Source of the DNA: Polaromonas sp. AER18D-145
Lineage (GTDB): Bacteria > Pseudomonadota > Gammaproteobacteria > Burkholderiales > Burkholderiaceae_C
Reading direction: 5' to 3'
DNA length: 64,000 nt
NCBI RefSeq assembly: GCF_002379095.1
Contig: NZ_NBZV01000018.1
Coordinates: 1-64,000 of the forward strand
Shown here: one piece after another, positions 1-7,926 of the stretch
Position numbering within the stretch: the stretch's first letter is position 1
How the letters are laid out: each line of letters begins with the position of its first letter
The notes under the pieces: model-generated
What the model was told of the DNA's origin: nothing
The model's database searches: none
Seen by the model: the letters and a program-made list of their open reading frames with translations, nothing else
Made by a program: the position numbers and the translations under genes

Positions 1-216
1 TCGCCCAACGAAGGCCACAGACAGCGTGTAAGGCCTTGCCAGGCTTCGCGCAATCGTGCGATCACGCGCAAAGCACGACTCGGGCCCTCAAAAATTCACC
101 TCGCCCGCAAATCATCGCTTGCGCGCACTCAAGTCCGACAGGCTCCTAGGCCACTCCAGCATCGACTGCACCACATCGTTATGTGGACGTTGACCAAGAT
201 GTGTTGAGCGAGATGT
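1..216. other. non-coding flank, no gene seen
   Basis: I see no convincing reading frame here. A perfect 6-bp-arm palindrome, CCACAT-CGTT-ATGTGG, lies at 171-186, upstream of the vapBC promoter. It could be a hairpin or a regulator site; its role is unknown. Confidence 0.4.
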
Positions 217-259
217 TTGCAAATGCGATTTAGGCGCATTACAATTGGCTCAATGTAAG
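217..259 (+). promoter_or_regulatory. vapBC promoter and operator
   Basis: A sigma-70-like promoter is visible: TTGCAA at 217-222, a 17-bp spacer, and TACAAT at 240-245. An imperfect palindrome (TTACAATTG-GCT-CAATGTAA) overlaps the -10 box at 239-258. This is where a VapB-VapC complex would be expected to bind for autorepression. An AAGGGG ribosome binding site follows just before the vapB start. Confidence 0.55.
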
Positions 260-267
260 GGGTATTT

Positions 268-483
268 ATGACTGAATCAACTATTACAGCCAAGGGCCAG
301 ACCACGGTTCCGGCTGACATCCGGCAGGCCATTGGTGGCGCTCCTGGAACGCGGCTCGTTTGGCATGCCCTCAATGACGGGCGGCTGTTTGTACGCGTCA
401 AGAACAAGTCCATCCTGGATATGAAGGGCATGCTCACGCCCCCAAAGGGCAAGCATGTCGCAATTGAGGACATGAAGCCTTGA
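268..483 (+). CDS. vapB: VapB/MazE-type AbrB-fold antitoxin
   Basis: This 71-residue protein has the swapped-hairpin AbrB/SpoVT pattern at its N-terminus (TITAKGQTTVPADIRQ at about residues 5-20), typical of antitoxins that bind DNA as dimers. The C-terminal half is short, polar and lysine-rich, suited to wrapping the toxin. AAGGGG lies 8 bases before the ATG. Its stop overlaps the start of the PIN-domain toxin gene, so the two are translationally coupled. By family knowledge it neutralises VapC and autoregulates the operon. Confidence 0.85.
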   Translation: MTESTITAKGQTTVPADIRQAIGGAPGTRLVWHALNDGRLFVRVKNKSILDMKGMLTPPKGKHVAIEDMKP

Positions 484-890
484 GCATTGCTGGTTCACTT
501 GATACCAATGTCCTGGTTCGCCTGATCGTCCGTGATGACGAAGCGCAGGCGGAAGTTGCCGCAAGGATGTTGGACCGGCACGTCCGACGATCCGAGAACC
601 TTTGGATTCCGATCACCGTGGTTCTTGAGCTTGAATGGGTTTTGCGTTCCAGGTACAAGTTCGCCAAAGCAGAAGTGATCAGGGCTGTTGCCTCGCTGTT
701 GATGACGATGGAGCTGGTGTTTGAGTCGGAGGGTGCACTGGAACAGGCTCTAGCCAGCTACGAAGAGGGCGGAGCCGACTTTGGTGAGTATTTGCACCTG
801 GCGCTTGCCCAATACGGTCACGCACTGCCGTTCTGGACCTTCGATGCCAAAGCATCAAAGGCCGCAGGTGCGAAATTGTTAAAAACCTGA
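480..890 (+). CDS. vapC: VapC-type PIN-domain ribonuclease toxin
   Basis: This 136-residue PIN-domain protein carries the expected acidic active-site residues: Asp in SLDTNVLVRL (about residue 8), Glu in LELEWVL (about 50), Asp in GGADFGEYLH (about 98) and Asp in FWTFDAKA (about 119). The family cleaves specific RNAs, often initiator tRNA or rRNA, and stalls growth when the antitoxin is lost. It overlaps the antitoxin by 4 bases at its start (ATGA-type) and the next gene at its stop (TGATG). The start is TTG within the vapB stop region and was chosen for the overlap and the PIN alignment. Confidence 0.85.
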   Translation: MSIAGSLDTNVLVRLIVRDDEAQAEVAARMLDRHVRRSENLWIPITVVLELEWVLRSRYKFAKAEVIRAVASLLMTMELVFESEGALEQALASYEEGGADFGEYLHLALAQYGHALPFWTFDAKASKAAGAKLLKT

Positions 891-1132
891 TGAGTACCCA
901 GCAAGAGTTTTTGCGCTCGGCCATGGCTGAGCTGAACATGACCCGCGATTTCTTCTGCGCGCGCCTCGGGTGTGCCCGTCGCACACTCGACAAGTGGTTG
1001 CTGCCTGGAGAGTCCAAGGATTTCCGCAACATGGATGAAACGATCTGGAATCTGGTGCGTGAGATCCTTGCGCACGAGAAGTTGAAACTTGTTCATGAGC
1101 GTGTGAAAAAGAAAGCTGAAAAGGCCACTTGA
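890..1132 (+). CDS. small HTH protein, third gene of the vapBC operon
   Basis: This 80-residue basic protein has a helix-turn-helix pattern at about residues 16-40 (MTRDFFCARLGCARRTLDKWL), followed by an amphipathic lysine-rich tail (about 60-80). It starts inside the vapC stop codon (TGATG), so it is co-translated with the toxin-antitoxin pair. It may be an extra regulator of the operon, or of the palindromic promoter that begins at its own stop codon. That regulatory role is inference; I do not recognise a named family. Confidence 0.7.
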   Translation: MSTQQEFLRSAMAELNMTRDFFCARLGCARRTLDKWLLPGESKDFRNMDETIWNLVREILAHEKLKLVHERVKKKAEKAT

Positions 1133-1157
1133 GATATCCCCAATGGGGATATATACT
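1129..1157 (+). promoter_or_regulatory. promoter with perfect palindromic operator in its spacer
   Basis: TTGAGA (1129-1134), a 17-bp spacer and TATACT (1152-1157) make a good sigma-70 promoter. The spacer is almost wholly filled by a perfect inverted repeat, ATATCCCC-AAT-GGGGATAT (1134-1152). A repressor bound there would block RNA polymerase. It drives the short-gene operon beginning at 1195, which is now broken up by insertions. Confidence 0.6.
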
Positions 1158-1194
1158 AAAGACAAGTAAACAATCGATTTAGAGGAAAACAACT

Positions 1195-1254
1195 ATGGAA
1201 CACACAGAAAACAAAGTGATGGCGGGCACATATTCCGAGCAATTAAAGTCGTAA
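1195..1254 (+). pseudogene. 5' end of a small plasmid gene split by the 1231-5752 element
   Basis: An ATG at 1195, preceded by AGAGGAAAAC, opens a frame whose first 12 codons (MEHTENKVMAGT) precede the left end of the inserted element at 1231. The frame then runs into the element and stops at 1254. The other half resumes in the same frame at 5753 (PAISNEWQVRG...). The intact protein would be about 97 residues. Its family is not recognised. Confidence 0.6.
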
Positions 1255-1325
1255 ACACGGCTCTAGCATCCATGCGGGTTTGCGGGGCGTTGGATTTTTG
1301 AGACGGATTTCCAAAGTCGTAAACA
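1231..1325 (+). repeat. left end of the element: terminal repeat plus inner site
   Basis: The outer site is at 1231-1257 and the inner site, CCAAAGTCGTAAACA, is at 1311-1325. The DNA between the sites also matches the other end (CTAGCAT, CATGCG and TTTGCGG blocks). This is the arrangement expected of paired recombinase-binding sites. Confidence 0.7.
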
Positions 1326-1634
1326 TATGCTCAAGCAGGGGAATGATCGGCGGCATTGCCAAGGAGCGGTCGGAATCAGATCAATTCCAAGCGGCGAGTA
1401 TGAGCCCACTGGCAGCATTCGAAATAGCAAGGACCAGACGTTCGCGATTGCCTCATAAAGGGACGGAGCAGCCTAGCCGAGGAAATTCCGAGATCGGTTG
1501 TGGCGTACTCCGGCAGAAAAAACCCACGCAACTTCGCGCGACGCGAAAGTATTGTCCCTGGGATAGGCGAGGTTGATGCTCTGATACATTGAATGCTCTG
1601 ACAAGTCTGATGACGGGTGTGTTACCCTTCATAA
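1326..1634. other. leader region inside the element, no gene seen
   Basis: No plausible coding frame is present. Close to the next gene, CTGACA and TACCCT boxes lie 19 bp apart, just before the ATG at 1635. A 19-bp spacer is typical of promoters controlled by MerR-type regulators, and the gene that follows is MerR-like. The short repeat ATGCTCTGA occurs twice just upstream. These promoter boxes are tentative. Confidence 0.3.
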
Positions 1635-2087
1635 ATGCAATTACTGCAAGCATCCGACGCGGCACGACTGGCTGGGCTTACCATGCACCAGCTGAGGGAG
1701 TGGTGTGCTCGTCGTACTTTGCTGGCGCCAGACGTCCCCGGTGCGGGGCGTGGTCGACACGCGTTGTATTCGTGGCAATCCGTGCTTGCGCTCAGGCTGC
1801 TGCTGGAATTGCAAGACCGCTTCGGTGTCGAAGTGGGCGCCTGGAAAGATGCCATTAAGGAAGTTCGGCAACATCTCCAGGGGAGGTCCTTCCCCGCCTT
1901 GTGGAGTACGGCCGTGGTCTTCCCGGATTGCGCCCATGCGCGCTTGATTGACGAGCGATCTGTCCCTATCGAAGGTCTTCTAGTCCTTCCACTCGCACCA
2001 CACCTTCAAGCGCTGGCCAACTCTTTCACTTTCCCTGTGGAGCCACCACAACGGCAACTCTTTCCGGCGGTAGGAATTCGGCAATGA
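1635..2087 (+). CDS. MerR-like winged-HTH protein of the methyltransferase module
   Basis: This 150-residue protein opens with a MerR-type winged helix-turn-helix (ASDAARLAGLTMHQLREWCA at about residues 6-25, then RGRHALYSWQSVLALRLL). A C-terminal domain with no recognised ligand-binding motif follows. The ATG lies very close to the possible promoter, so the message may be nearly leaderless. Its stop overlaps the methyltransferase start by 4 bases (ATGA), tying it to that gene. It probably regulates the module; a structural role in DNA recognition is also possible. Confidence 0.7.
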   Translation: MQLLQASDAARLAGLTMHQLREWCARRTLLAPDVPGAGRGRHALYSWQSVLALRLLLELQDRFGVEVGAWKDAIKEVRQHLQGRSFPALWSTAVVFPDCAHARLIDERSVPIEGLLVLPLAPHLQALANSFTFPVEPPQRQLFPAVGIRQ

Positions 2088-4549
2088 ATGCAAAGGACAG
2101 CGCCAGCGAGTGGGCACAGCGATTCGGACTTGCGATTTCGCCGCTCTTCGAGCACGATGAGGCTTCAATCCCCGGCTCACATTCGGTTCTGCTAGACGGG
2201 GCAGAGGGTACCTTCGCCATGTCAGTGTCGGAAGACGAACTGTGGCGCACAGCCGAGCCGGCCAACTGGGTTTGGTCAAGTGACATCCCGCATCACGTCA
2301 CGATCACACCCAAGAAGGTTGCGGTGCTGCGATGGGACCGGCCTTCGGACCCTCGCGTATTTGCGCGGGAGAGCATCGAGCGCAGTCTCGACCGCTTCTA
2401 TAAATTTCTGATCGAAGACCGACTGCGCTCGAACCGCACAGTCGTCGACCACCTCCTCGGTTTCTTCCGCCGCCTGCGCTCTCTGGGCAACCTGGCTCGT
2501 TTGCCAGACGCGCGCTCAACCGATCTATTTACTGCTTCACTTGCGCGGCTAATGGCGCCCGCAGACCAGCGCATCTCTCCTGGGACCTATGGGCTAGCCG
2601 AAGATTCGGAAGAACTATTGGGGAGGCTCGATCGTAACGCGCTTGAGGCCATCTTGGAGGAGGTCGGCCGCGGCTCGGCAGTACTTTCGTTGCTAGACTT
2701 GCATCCATCGCTAGCAGTGCGACATGCTGGCGGACAACTGTTCCAGGAGGCTCATTTCGAATTGCTTCGGGGGGCGACGGATTTCGATCTCTTTGGTTTA
2801 GTCGGCAACTCCGAGATTGCAGTTACGAGCCGCGGAGGTACCCACTACACACCGCCGACACTGGCGCGAAGTTTGGTCGAACAAGCGCTGGCAACGCTTC
2901 CCGGAGCACTGAATCGCCGCGAAAGCTTGACAATTTGCGACCCAGCCTGCGGCTCGGGCGCATTTCTCCAAGAAGCCCTGCGCGCGCTTCGACGCCACGG
3001 TTTTAAGGGACGGTTGCGGCTGGTCGGCTACGACATCTCGTCAGCCGCTATCTCTATGGCCCGCTTCGTAGTCGCTGCGTCGCTGAGGGACTGGGCGCCC
3101 GCGGGCGGGGTCGACCTCAATCTCACCGTCGGAGACTCACTCGGCGAACTCGGCATGCCTGCCGCGGACGTTATCGTCATGAACCCTCCATTCGTCGGGT
3201 TCACCGCGCAGACGCCCCTACAGCGCGATCAGTTGACGGCGGCACTTGGAGGGCCAAGCGCCGGGCGAGGCGACTACAGCATGGCCTTCGTGTTGCGCGC
3301 GCTCGATGCGCTCAATCCGGGCGGTGCATTGGGAACGCTGTTTCCCGCAAGCCTGTTGTCGTTAAAAGCAGCCTCGGGCTGGCGCGAGCGCTTGCTGGAA
3401 GTGTCCGACCTCTGTTTCCTGGCTTCTATCGGCGATTTCGGCCTGTTTTCTCATGCTCTGGTACAGGTTGCAGCGGCTGTGTTTAACAAGGGGCAGGCTC
3501 CCGACCGCGAGCTCATCGCACTGATAACAGAGAATGATCCAGCGGCCACGAGCGTGGCCTTACGCCAGCTCCGAAAGGCCGGCCACAGCGCGCCGGTCGC
3601 TCCTGTCGCCGAGGATGCTTGGAGTATTTTCCCAGTGCCGGTATCCGTACTACGCGACCGACCGACCTGGCGCCTACCCAAGCCGAGCGCTGAGCGCCTG
3701 ATAAGGAGGCTTTCTCAGTCCGGCCTACCGGCCCTCGGCGATCTGTTCGAGATATCTCAGGGTATACAGACTGGACTGAATAACGCGCTGCTGCTCACGG
3801 CGGAAGAACTACGGGGCTTACCTGCGAGGGAGCGCCGCTACTTCCGTCAAGCCACAATGACCGACTCTATTCGCAATGGTCACATCGTGAAGCCTTACTG
3901 GCTGTTTTTCCCGCACGAAGCAAGCGGGCCAATGTTCCCGGATGAGGCGGCCGTTCAAAAAGCAGTGCCTCAGTACTTCGAGCTGTTCCTGACGCCAAAT
4001 CGCACTCGGCTTGAAGGCAGAGCCGCCATCGTGCGATCCCGTCGCGCTGACTGGTGGGGCTTGATGCATCCACGTGAGTGGAGCTTGCTTGCCAAGCCCC
4101 GCATCATCACGAAGTTCTTTGGAGCCGAAGGCGCGTTTGTTGGCGACTACGAGGCCGCATTCTTTGCGGTCATGGGTCATGTGTGGACGCTGAAACCGAG
4201 GGGCGTGACCGACTCGTCAGACACTGGAGAGCAAGGCGTCGAGCAGATGCCAGAGCAGGATCTCTTGGCCGCGTTCGTCGCTCTCTGCAACTCGGAAGTC
4301 TTCGTCAAACTCCTGGGCCTATATGCCCCGAACGTCGCCGGAGGTCAGTTCGACCTGAGCGCCCGCCACTTGACGCCGATACCAGTCCCAGACCTTCAAC
4401 AGCTTTCTCTCGGGCCGGAGACAGGTCGCGCGGTGCGCGAACTGGCAGTCCTCGGACGAGAGGTAGATGTGGGCAGCCCTCTGTGGAGCAAGCAGGCGAT
4501 CGCACTGGCCGAACTGCTGTACGGTGGTATCGACCTTGACGCCCTCTGA
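2084..4549 (+). CDS. N6-adenine DNA methyltransferase, Eco57I/TaqI-like
   Basis: This 821-residue protein has a SAM-binding motif I, CDPACGSGAF (about residues 284-293), and a catalytic NPPF motif (about 366-369) for exocyclic-amine methylation of adenine. An N-terminal domain of about 250 residues has no clear nuclease signature. The C-terminal part (about 500-800; ISQGIQTGLNNALLL, PNVAGGQFDLSARH) looks like the target recognition region of TaqI/Eco57I-type enzymes. It is shorter than BREX PglX (about 1,200 residues). It is flanked by coupled HTH and unknown genes inside a mobile element, so it may be the modification half of a restriction or defence system. Confidence 0.82.
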   Translation: MNAKDSASEWAQRFGLAISPLFEHDEASIPGSHSVLLDGAEGTFAMSVSEDELWRTAEPANWVWSSDIPHHVTITPKKVAVLRWDRPSDPRVFARESIERSLDRFYKFLIEDRLRSNRTVVDHLLGFFRRLRSLGNLARLPDARSTDLFTASLARLMAPADQRISPGTYGLAEDSEELLGRLDRNALEAILEEVGRGSAVLSLLDLHPSLAVRHAGGQLFQEAHFELLRGATDFDLFGLVGNSEIAVTSRGGTHYTPPTLARSLVEQALATLPGALNRRESLTICDPACGSGAFLQEALRALRRHGFKGRLRLVGYDISSAAISMARFVVAASLRDWAPAGGVDLNLTVGDSLGELGMPAADVIVMNPPFVGFTAQTPLQRDQLTAALGGPSAGRGDYSMAFVLRALDALNPGGALGTLFPASLLSLKAASGWRERLLEVSDLCFLASIGDFGLFSHALVQVAAAVFNKGQAPDRELIALITENDPAATSVALRQLRKAGHSAPVAPVAEDAWSIFPVPVSVLRDRPTWRLPKPSAERLIRRLSQSGLPALGDLFEISQGIQTGLNNALLLTAEELRGLPARERRYFRQATMTDSIRNGHIVKPYWLFFPHEASGPMFPDEAAVQKAVPQYFELFLTPNRTRLEGRAAIVRSRRADWWGLMHPREWSLLAKPRIITKFFGAEGAFVGDYEAAFFAVMGHVWTLKPRGVTDSSDTGEQGVEQMPEQDLLAAFVALCNSEVFVKLLGLYAPNVAGGQFDLSARHLTPIPVPDLQQLSLGPETGRAVRELAVLGREVDVGSPLWSKQAIALAELLYGGIDLDAL

Positions 4550-5291
4550 GCTTAAAAGGCGTCGCCTACAGGCGACGAAGGCGCAGTTGGACCAGCGATG
4601 GGGCAGAATCGAGGCTCTTCTCAATACCTGCTTGGAGCGTCCCAAGCGGGCGATCCGCGTGGAAGCCGACTACCAGGTCAATGGCGTGTGGACGGGACTT
4701 TCGGGCGAGGCCATCGAGAGGGTCGAGCGTAATCGCGGAACCGCAAGCGTTGCCCAGCTCCTGCCGCTACCCGGCGATCTGTTCGCATGGCTGGGATACC
4801 AGGAGATCTGGGATCTCGACAGTGGCCGGAACTTTGCCTTCCGACAGGCTGGCCTCACGGTGCATGTGGGCGAGTTGAGTGACCCCGTCAAACCTCAGCT
4901 ATTCAGACTTGAATGGCCGGGATTGAGAGACTGGGACCGCTCCGGCATTGGATTTCAGAGTCGTGGCGCGGGTCATCCACATTGGCAGATTGATGTGCTT
5001 GAGAGCCTTCATGCGCGGCGCGACAGTACGCCGTTCGACCCTGAGCCCAAGGAGGACGTCGAAGACTTCGATGCCGAAATCACTACCCGGCCTCTGTTGG
5101 ACCGCATCCGGGCACTGACCATCGAAAAAATGCACTTTGCAAGCGTTGCGCCATGGTGGCTAAGTAACACCGCTGAATTCGGGCAGCATCACTTCAATGC
5201 ACCGCACAGCCAAGAAGACCTCATGCGCTGGCTCACGTCCGCGGTTGTCTACATCAAGCAGGAACTCTCCCGCTGCACCATGCGTCGCTAG
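4523..5291 (+). CDS. unknown protein, third gene of the methyltransferase module
   Basis: This protein of about 256 residues is not recognised. It overlaps the methyltransferase stop; a GTG at 4523 is the likeliest start, giving an N-terminus of VSTLTPSELKRRRLQATKAQ. The N-terminal 50 residues are helical and basic. The middle has a histidine-rich segment, GAGHPHWQIDVLESL. The C-terminus has PWWLSNTAEFGQHHF followed by a helix. No PD-(D/E)XK, HNH or PLD motif is clear. Its position suggests it is the effector or partner of the methyltransferase, but that is inference. Confidence 0.6.
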
Positions 5292-5500
5292 CGTTCTTCA
5301 GTTCTTCGGCCTACTCTTGATGTCCGCTCCGTGGCGACGACTCAATTGTCTGCTTCTGGTCAGTCTGCCAAAGGGCTGGGTCCACCAGTTCTGGCGCGGC
5401 CCGTTTTGAAAGCGCGTTCCGCGGGATAGAGTAACTGGGGACCGGTATAGTAAAGGTCGACGCTACCTTAAATAGACTAAGGTCCATTGTGGGTCTGTCT

Positions 5501-5608
5501 AACAGCACCCGCGTGATCGATCAACAGCCCCGCCGCGAACGGCCCGATGAAGCCGGATATGGCCGTTCCAATTGACAGCCAGCCGAATACCTGTTTGAGT
5601 CCACCGCT
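5501..5608 (-). pseudogene. fragment of an MFS transporter
   Basis: About 36 codons on the minus strand (LKQVFGWLSIGTAISGFIGP, then FAAGLLIDHAGAV) read like two transmembrane segments and a loop of a major facilitator transporter. Both ends are cut off, and the fragment lies between the last cargo gene and the element's right end. It suggests an earlier cargo was lost. The rest of 5292-5657 holds no gene. Confidence 0.5.
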
Positions 5609-5657
5609 CCACTGATCGCGCGGCCCGCATGCCTTTGGATGACGCAGCGCGCCAATG

Positions 5658-5752
5658 TGTTTACGACTTTGGCTTTGAGTGTTGTTGATTTGGTACACCG
5701 CAAAGGCGCATGAATGCTAGTCGGCTGTTTACGACTTTAATTGCTCAGAATA
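5658..5752 (-). repeat. right end of the element: inner site plus terminal repeat
   Basis: The inner site (5658-5672) and outer site (5726-5752) are inverted copies of those at the left end, with the same 80-bp offset. The outermost base, 5752, directly abuts the resumed reading frame of the split gene. Confidence 0.7.
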
Positions 5753-6007
5753 CCAGCCATCAGCAATGAATGGCAAGTGCGCGGTATCAGCGACGTGATT
5801 CCGGCCCTTGGTGCAGTGGACTGGACTTCCGGTCAGGTCAAGGTGTCGGCAGAGGTGGCCAGAGAGATTGCGGCCGATTGCGAGTTCTATATCGACCCCA
5901 AGGCCGTCGATGCGACAGCAGGCGAGCGTGCCGCGTATCGTGGCCTTTTGCGCCAGGTGCGTGAAGCAAACTCAAACCAAGAGGAAAACAATTCATGCAC
6001 AACATAG
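5753..6007 (+). pseudogene. 3' part of the small plasmid gene split by the element
   Basis: This continues the frame begun at 1195: PAISNEWQVRGISDVIPALG and onward, to a stop at 6005-6007, 85 codons. Removing exactly 1231-5752 would rejoin both halves in frame with no extra bases. The domain is unknown; it is a small soluble protein rich in Ala, Val and Asp. Its last codons overlap the start of the next gene at 5995. Confidence 0.55.
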
Positions 6008-6065
6008 CGGCCGTCAATAAGAATCACACCCATTGGACGAACAAACTGGAGGCTGAACTCTCGAT

Positions 6066-7387
6066 GAGGGTGTCCCGAATTTTGTGTAAACGGGGCGAGC
6101 GTTAAGTTTTGGGCATTCTCTCCTCGAACTGGATGGTAAACCGGGTCAATGCAGCCTTCCAGTCTCTGAGCGGCATCGTCCATTTCTTGCTGATGTTGGC
6201 CAGGGCCAGATAGAACAATTTCAGCAACGCATCGTCACTGGGGAATGACCCTCGGTTCTTGGTGATCTTGCGCAAACTCATGTTCACCGACTCAATCGCG
6301 TTGGTCGTGTAAATGATGCGTCGTATCTCCGGCGGGTAGTCGAAGAACGGTGTGATGCGTGCCCAGTTGCTGCGCCAGGATTTGACGATGGTCGGGTAGT
6401 CAGCGCCCCACTTATCCTCGAACTCATTGAGCCGGATGGCTGCTTCGTCCACGGTGGCGGCAGCATAAACAGTCTTCAGGTCAGCAGCCACCGCCTTGCG
6501 CAGCTTCCAGCTCACGTAGTTCAGACTGTGGCGCACCATGTGCACCAGGCAAAGCTGTACCGCTGTCTTGGGGTACACGGCTTCAATGGCATCTGGGAAG
6601 CCCTTCAAGCCATCCACGCAGCAATGAAGATGTCCTGTACACCCCGGTTCTTGAGTTCAGTCACTACTTGCAGCCAGAACTTGGCACCCTCGGTCTGGGC
6701 GATCCACAGGCCCAGGATTTCCTTCTCACCGGCCATGCTGACACCCAGTGCCAGGTACACGGCTTTGGCACGTACCGCACCGGCATCACGGGTTTTGACG
6801 TGGATGCAGTCCAGGTAGACGATGGGGTACAGCGCGTCCAGCGGACGGGCCTGCCAGGCTTTGGCTTCTTCCATGACGGCATCTGTCACCGATGAGATCA
6901 GGGTGGGCGACACCTCTGCGCCGTACATTTCTTCCAGGTGACTCTGGATTTCTCGCACCGTCATGCCACGGGCATACAGCGACAGGATTTTCTCGTCAAA
7001 GCCTGCCCAGCGGGTTTGGTGCTTGGTGACGATCTGCGGCTCGAAGCTGCCGTGGCGGTCTCGGGGGATTTCTATGGGCAGTTCGCCAAAGTCGCCTTTG
7101 AGGGTTTTACGGCTCTTGCCGTTTCGGGTGTTGCCCGCAGCGTTGGCCACGCTCTCATGCTTGGCATGGCCCAGGTGTTCGGCCATTTCGGCCTCAAGGG
7201 CTCGCTCTACCAATTTCTTGGTGAGTTGCTTGAGCAAGCCGTTCTCACCGATGAGGTCTTCAGGTTTCTTGTAGTCAGCCAGCAGGCTGTCGATCAGTTC
7301 GTTCGTGACGGTCATTTGTTTGCAGTTCCATTGAAGTGCAGCAGTTTCCTGCCAATTGACCGTTTACACAAAAGTTCTTACACCCCC
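6066..7387 (-). mobile_element. IS256-family insertion sequence
   Basis: The ends are imperfect inverted repeats sharing GGGTGT and TTTTGTGTAAACGG. The element is flanked by the 8-bp direct repeat CTCTCGAT at 6058-6065 and 7388-7395. The 1,322-bp length and 8-bp duplication fit the IS256 family. Its only gene is a frameshifted transposase on the minus strand. Confidence 0.88.
6102..7315 (-). pseudogene. IS256-family (mutator-type) transposase, frameshifted
   Basis: The N-terminal part (7315-6605, [20 protein letters not shown]) and C-terminal part (6617-6102, [20 protein letters not shown]) together give a full mutator-type transposase of about 400 residues. They meet at a single-base loss near 6615, where DIFIACVDGLKG is expected and DIFIAAWMA-stop is read. 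The catalytic block around DGLKGFPDA falls exactly at the frameshift, so the enzyme is probably dead unless this is a sequencing error. Confidence 0.85.
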
Positions 7388-7605
7388 CTCTCGATTACTG
7401 TAGAGCTGCTTTGGTTGAAATGGACGGCGCTTTTTATTTCCGCCGTGCTCGGGATGGTCCTATGCAACATAGTTCAGCTCGCAACTGAATGGTTGGTTTA
7501 CGGCGCCTTGGCAATGTTCATTGCTCATTTTGTGTTTGGTCGTATCGTCGTTGAGGTTTGGCTATTACGCTTCGATAAGCGCTTCAAGAAAATAGTCGGC
7601 TAAAC

Positions 7606-7866
7606 ATGGACCCATCAATTCTGACCTTGCTGCTCTTTGGCGCCTCACTGGCCATAGGCGTGATTGGATACCGCCGCACAGCGCGCCTTGGGAACACTGC
7701 CTCAGTGGCCATGCGTGAGTCGTTGCGCGTGCTGCTTACTCGTGGCGATGATGTGCCTCTGGACTATTGCCCTTCCTACAATTGATACGAAAGCGATGCC
7801 TTTCGGGATGGGGCAGTTGCTGCCTTGGTGCACTGGCAAGCTGCAAAGGCCGGTCTCATCGTATAG
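7606..7866 (+). pseudogene. small membrane protein gene with an in-frame stop
   Basis: An ATG at 7606 encodes a hydrophobic N-terminus (ILTLLLFGASLAIGVIGYRR) and runs 59 codons to TGA at 7783-7785. The same frame continues with protein-like sequence (YESDAFRDGAVAALVHWQAA) to TAG at 7866. A TGG-to-TGA change (YNW to YN-stop) explains this simply. The gene is third in the decayed operon. A genuine 59-residue product remains possible. Confidence 0.5.
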
Positions 7867-7926
7867 AGAGAATGCAGATTGTCGGGCTCGAAGTCTTCGG
7901 CCCCTGAAACGTTAAAGGCGGAAACC

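Larger units (their letters stand above)
1231..5752. mobile_element. 4.5-kb mobile element with symmetric double-site ends and methyltransferase cargo
   Basis: Terminal inverted repeats of 27 bp with one mismatch (TATTC, then C or T, then GAGCAATTAAAGTCG and on) bound the element at 1231-1257 and 5726-5752. A weaker match continues to about 57 bp. A second copy of the core CCAAAGTCGTAAACA begins exactly 80 bp inside each end (1311-1325 and 5658-5672, inverted). The interior holds a HTH gene, an N6-adenine methyltransferase, an unknown third gene and a fragment of an MFS transporter, but no transposase or recombinase. No target duplication is obvious. It looks like a non-autonomous element moved in trans; a tyrosine-recombinase (RIT-like) mechanism is only a guess. 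Confidence 0.7.
5995..7603 (+). pseudogene. small membrane protein gene split by an IS256-family element
   Basis: An ATG at 5995 (MHNIAAVNKNHTHWTNKLEA) runs to the insertion point at 6065. After the IS and its duplicated 8 bp, the same frame resumes at 7396 and ends at 7603. The rejoined protein is about 92 residues with two hydrophobic segments (TALFISAVLGMVLCNIVQLA and VYGALAMFIAHFVFG) and a basic tail (RFDKRFKKIVG). It was probably an inner-membrane protein. The upstream AGAGGAAAACAA leader is nearly the same as the leader of the gene at 1195. Confidence 0.6.

Noticed and set aside
5521-5703. Minus-strand 60-codon frame overlapping the MFS fragment
   Set aside because: The alternative frame has no hydrophobic or family pattern; the 5501-5608 frame gives the transporter-like sequence.
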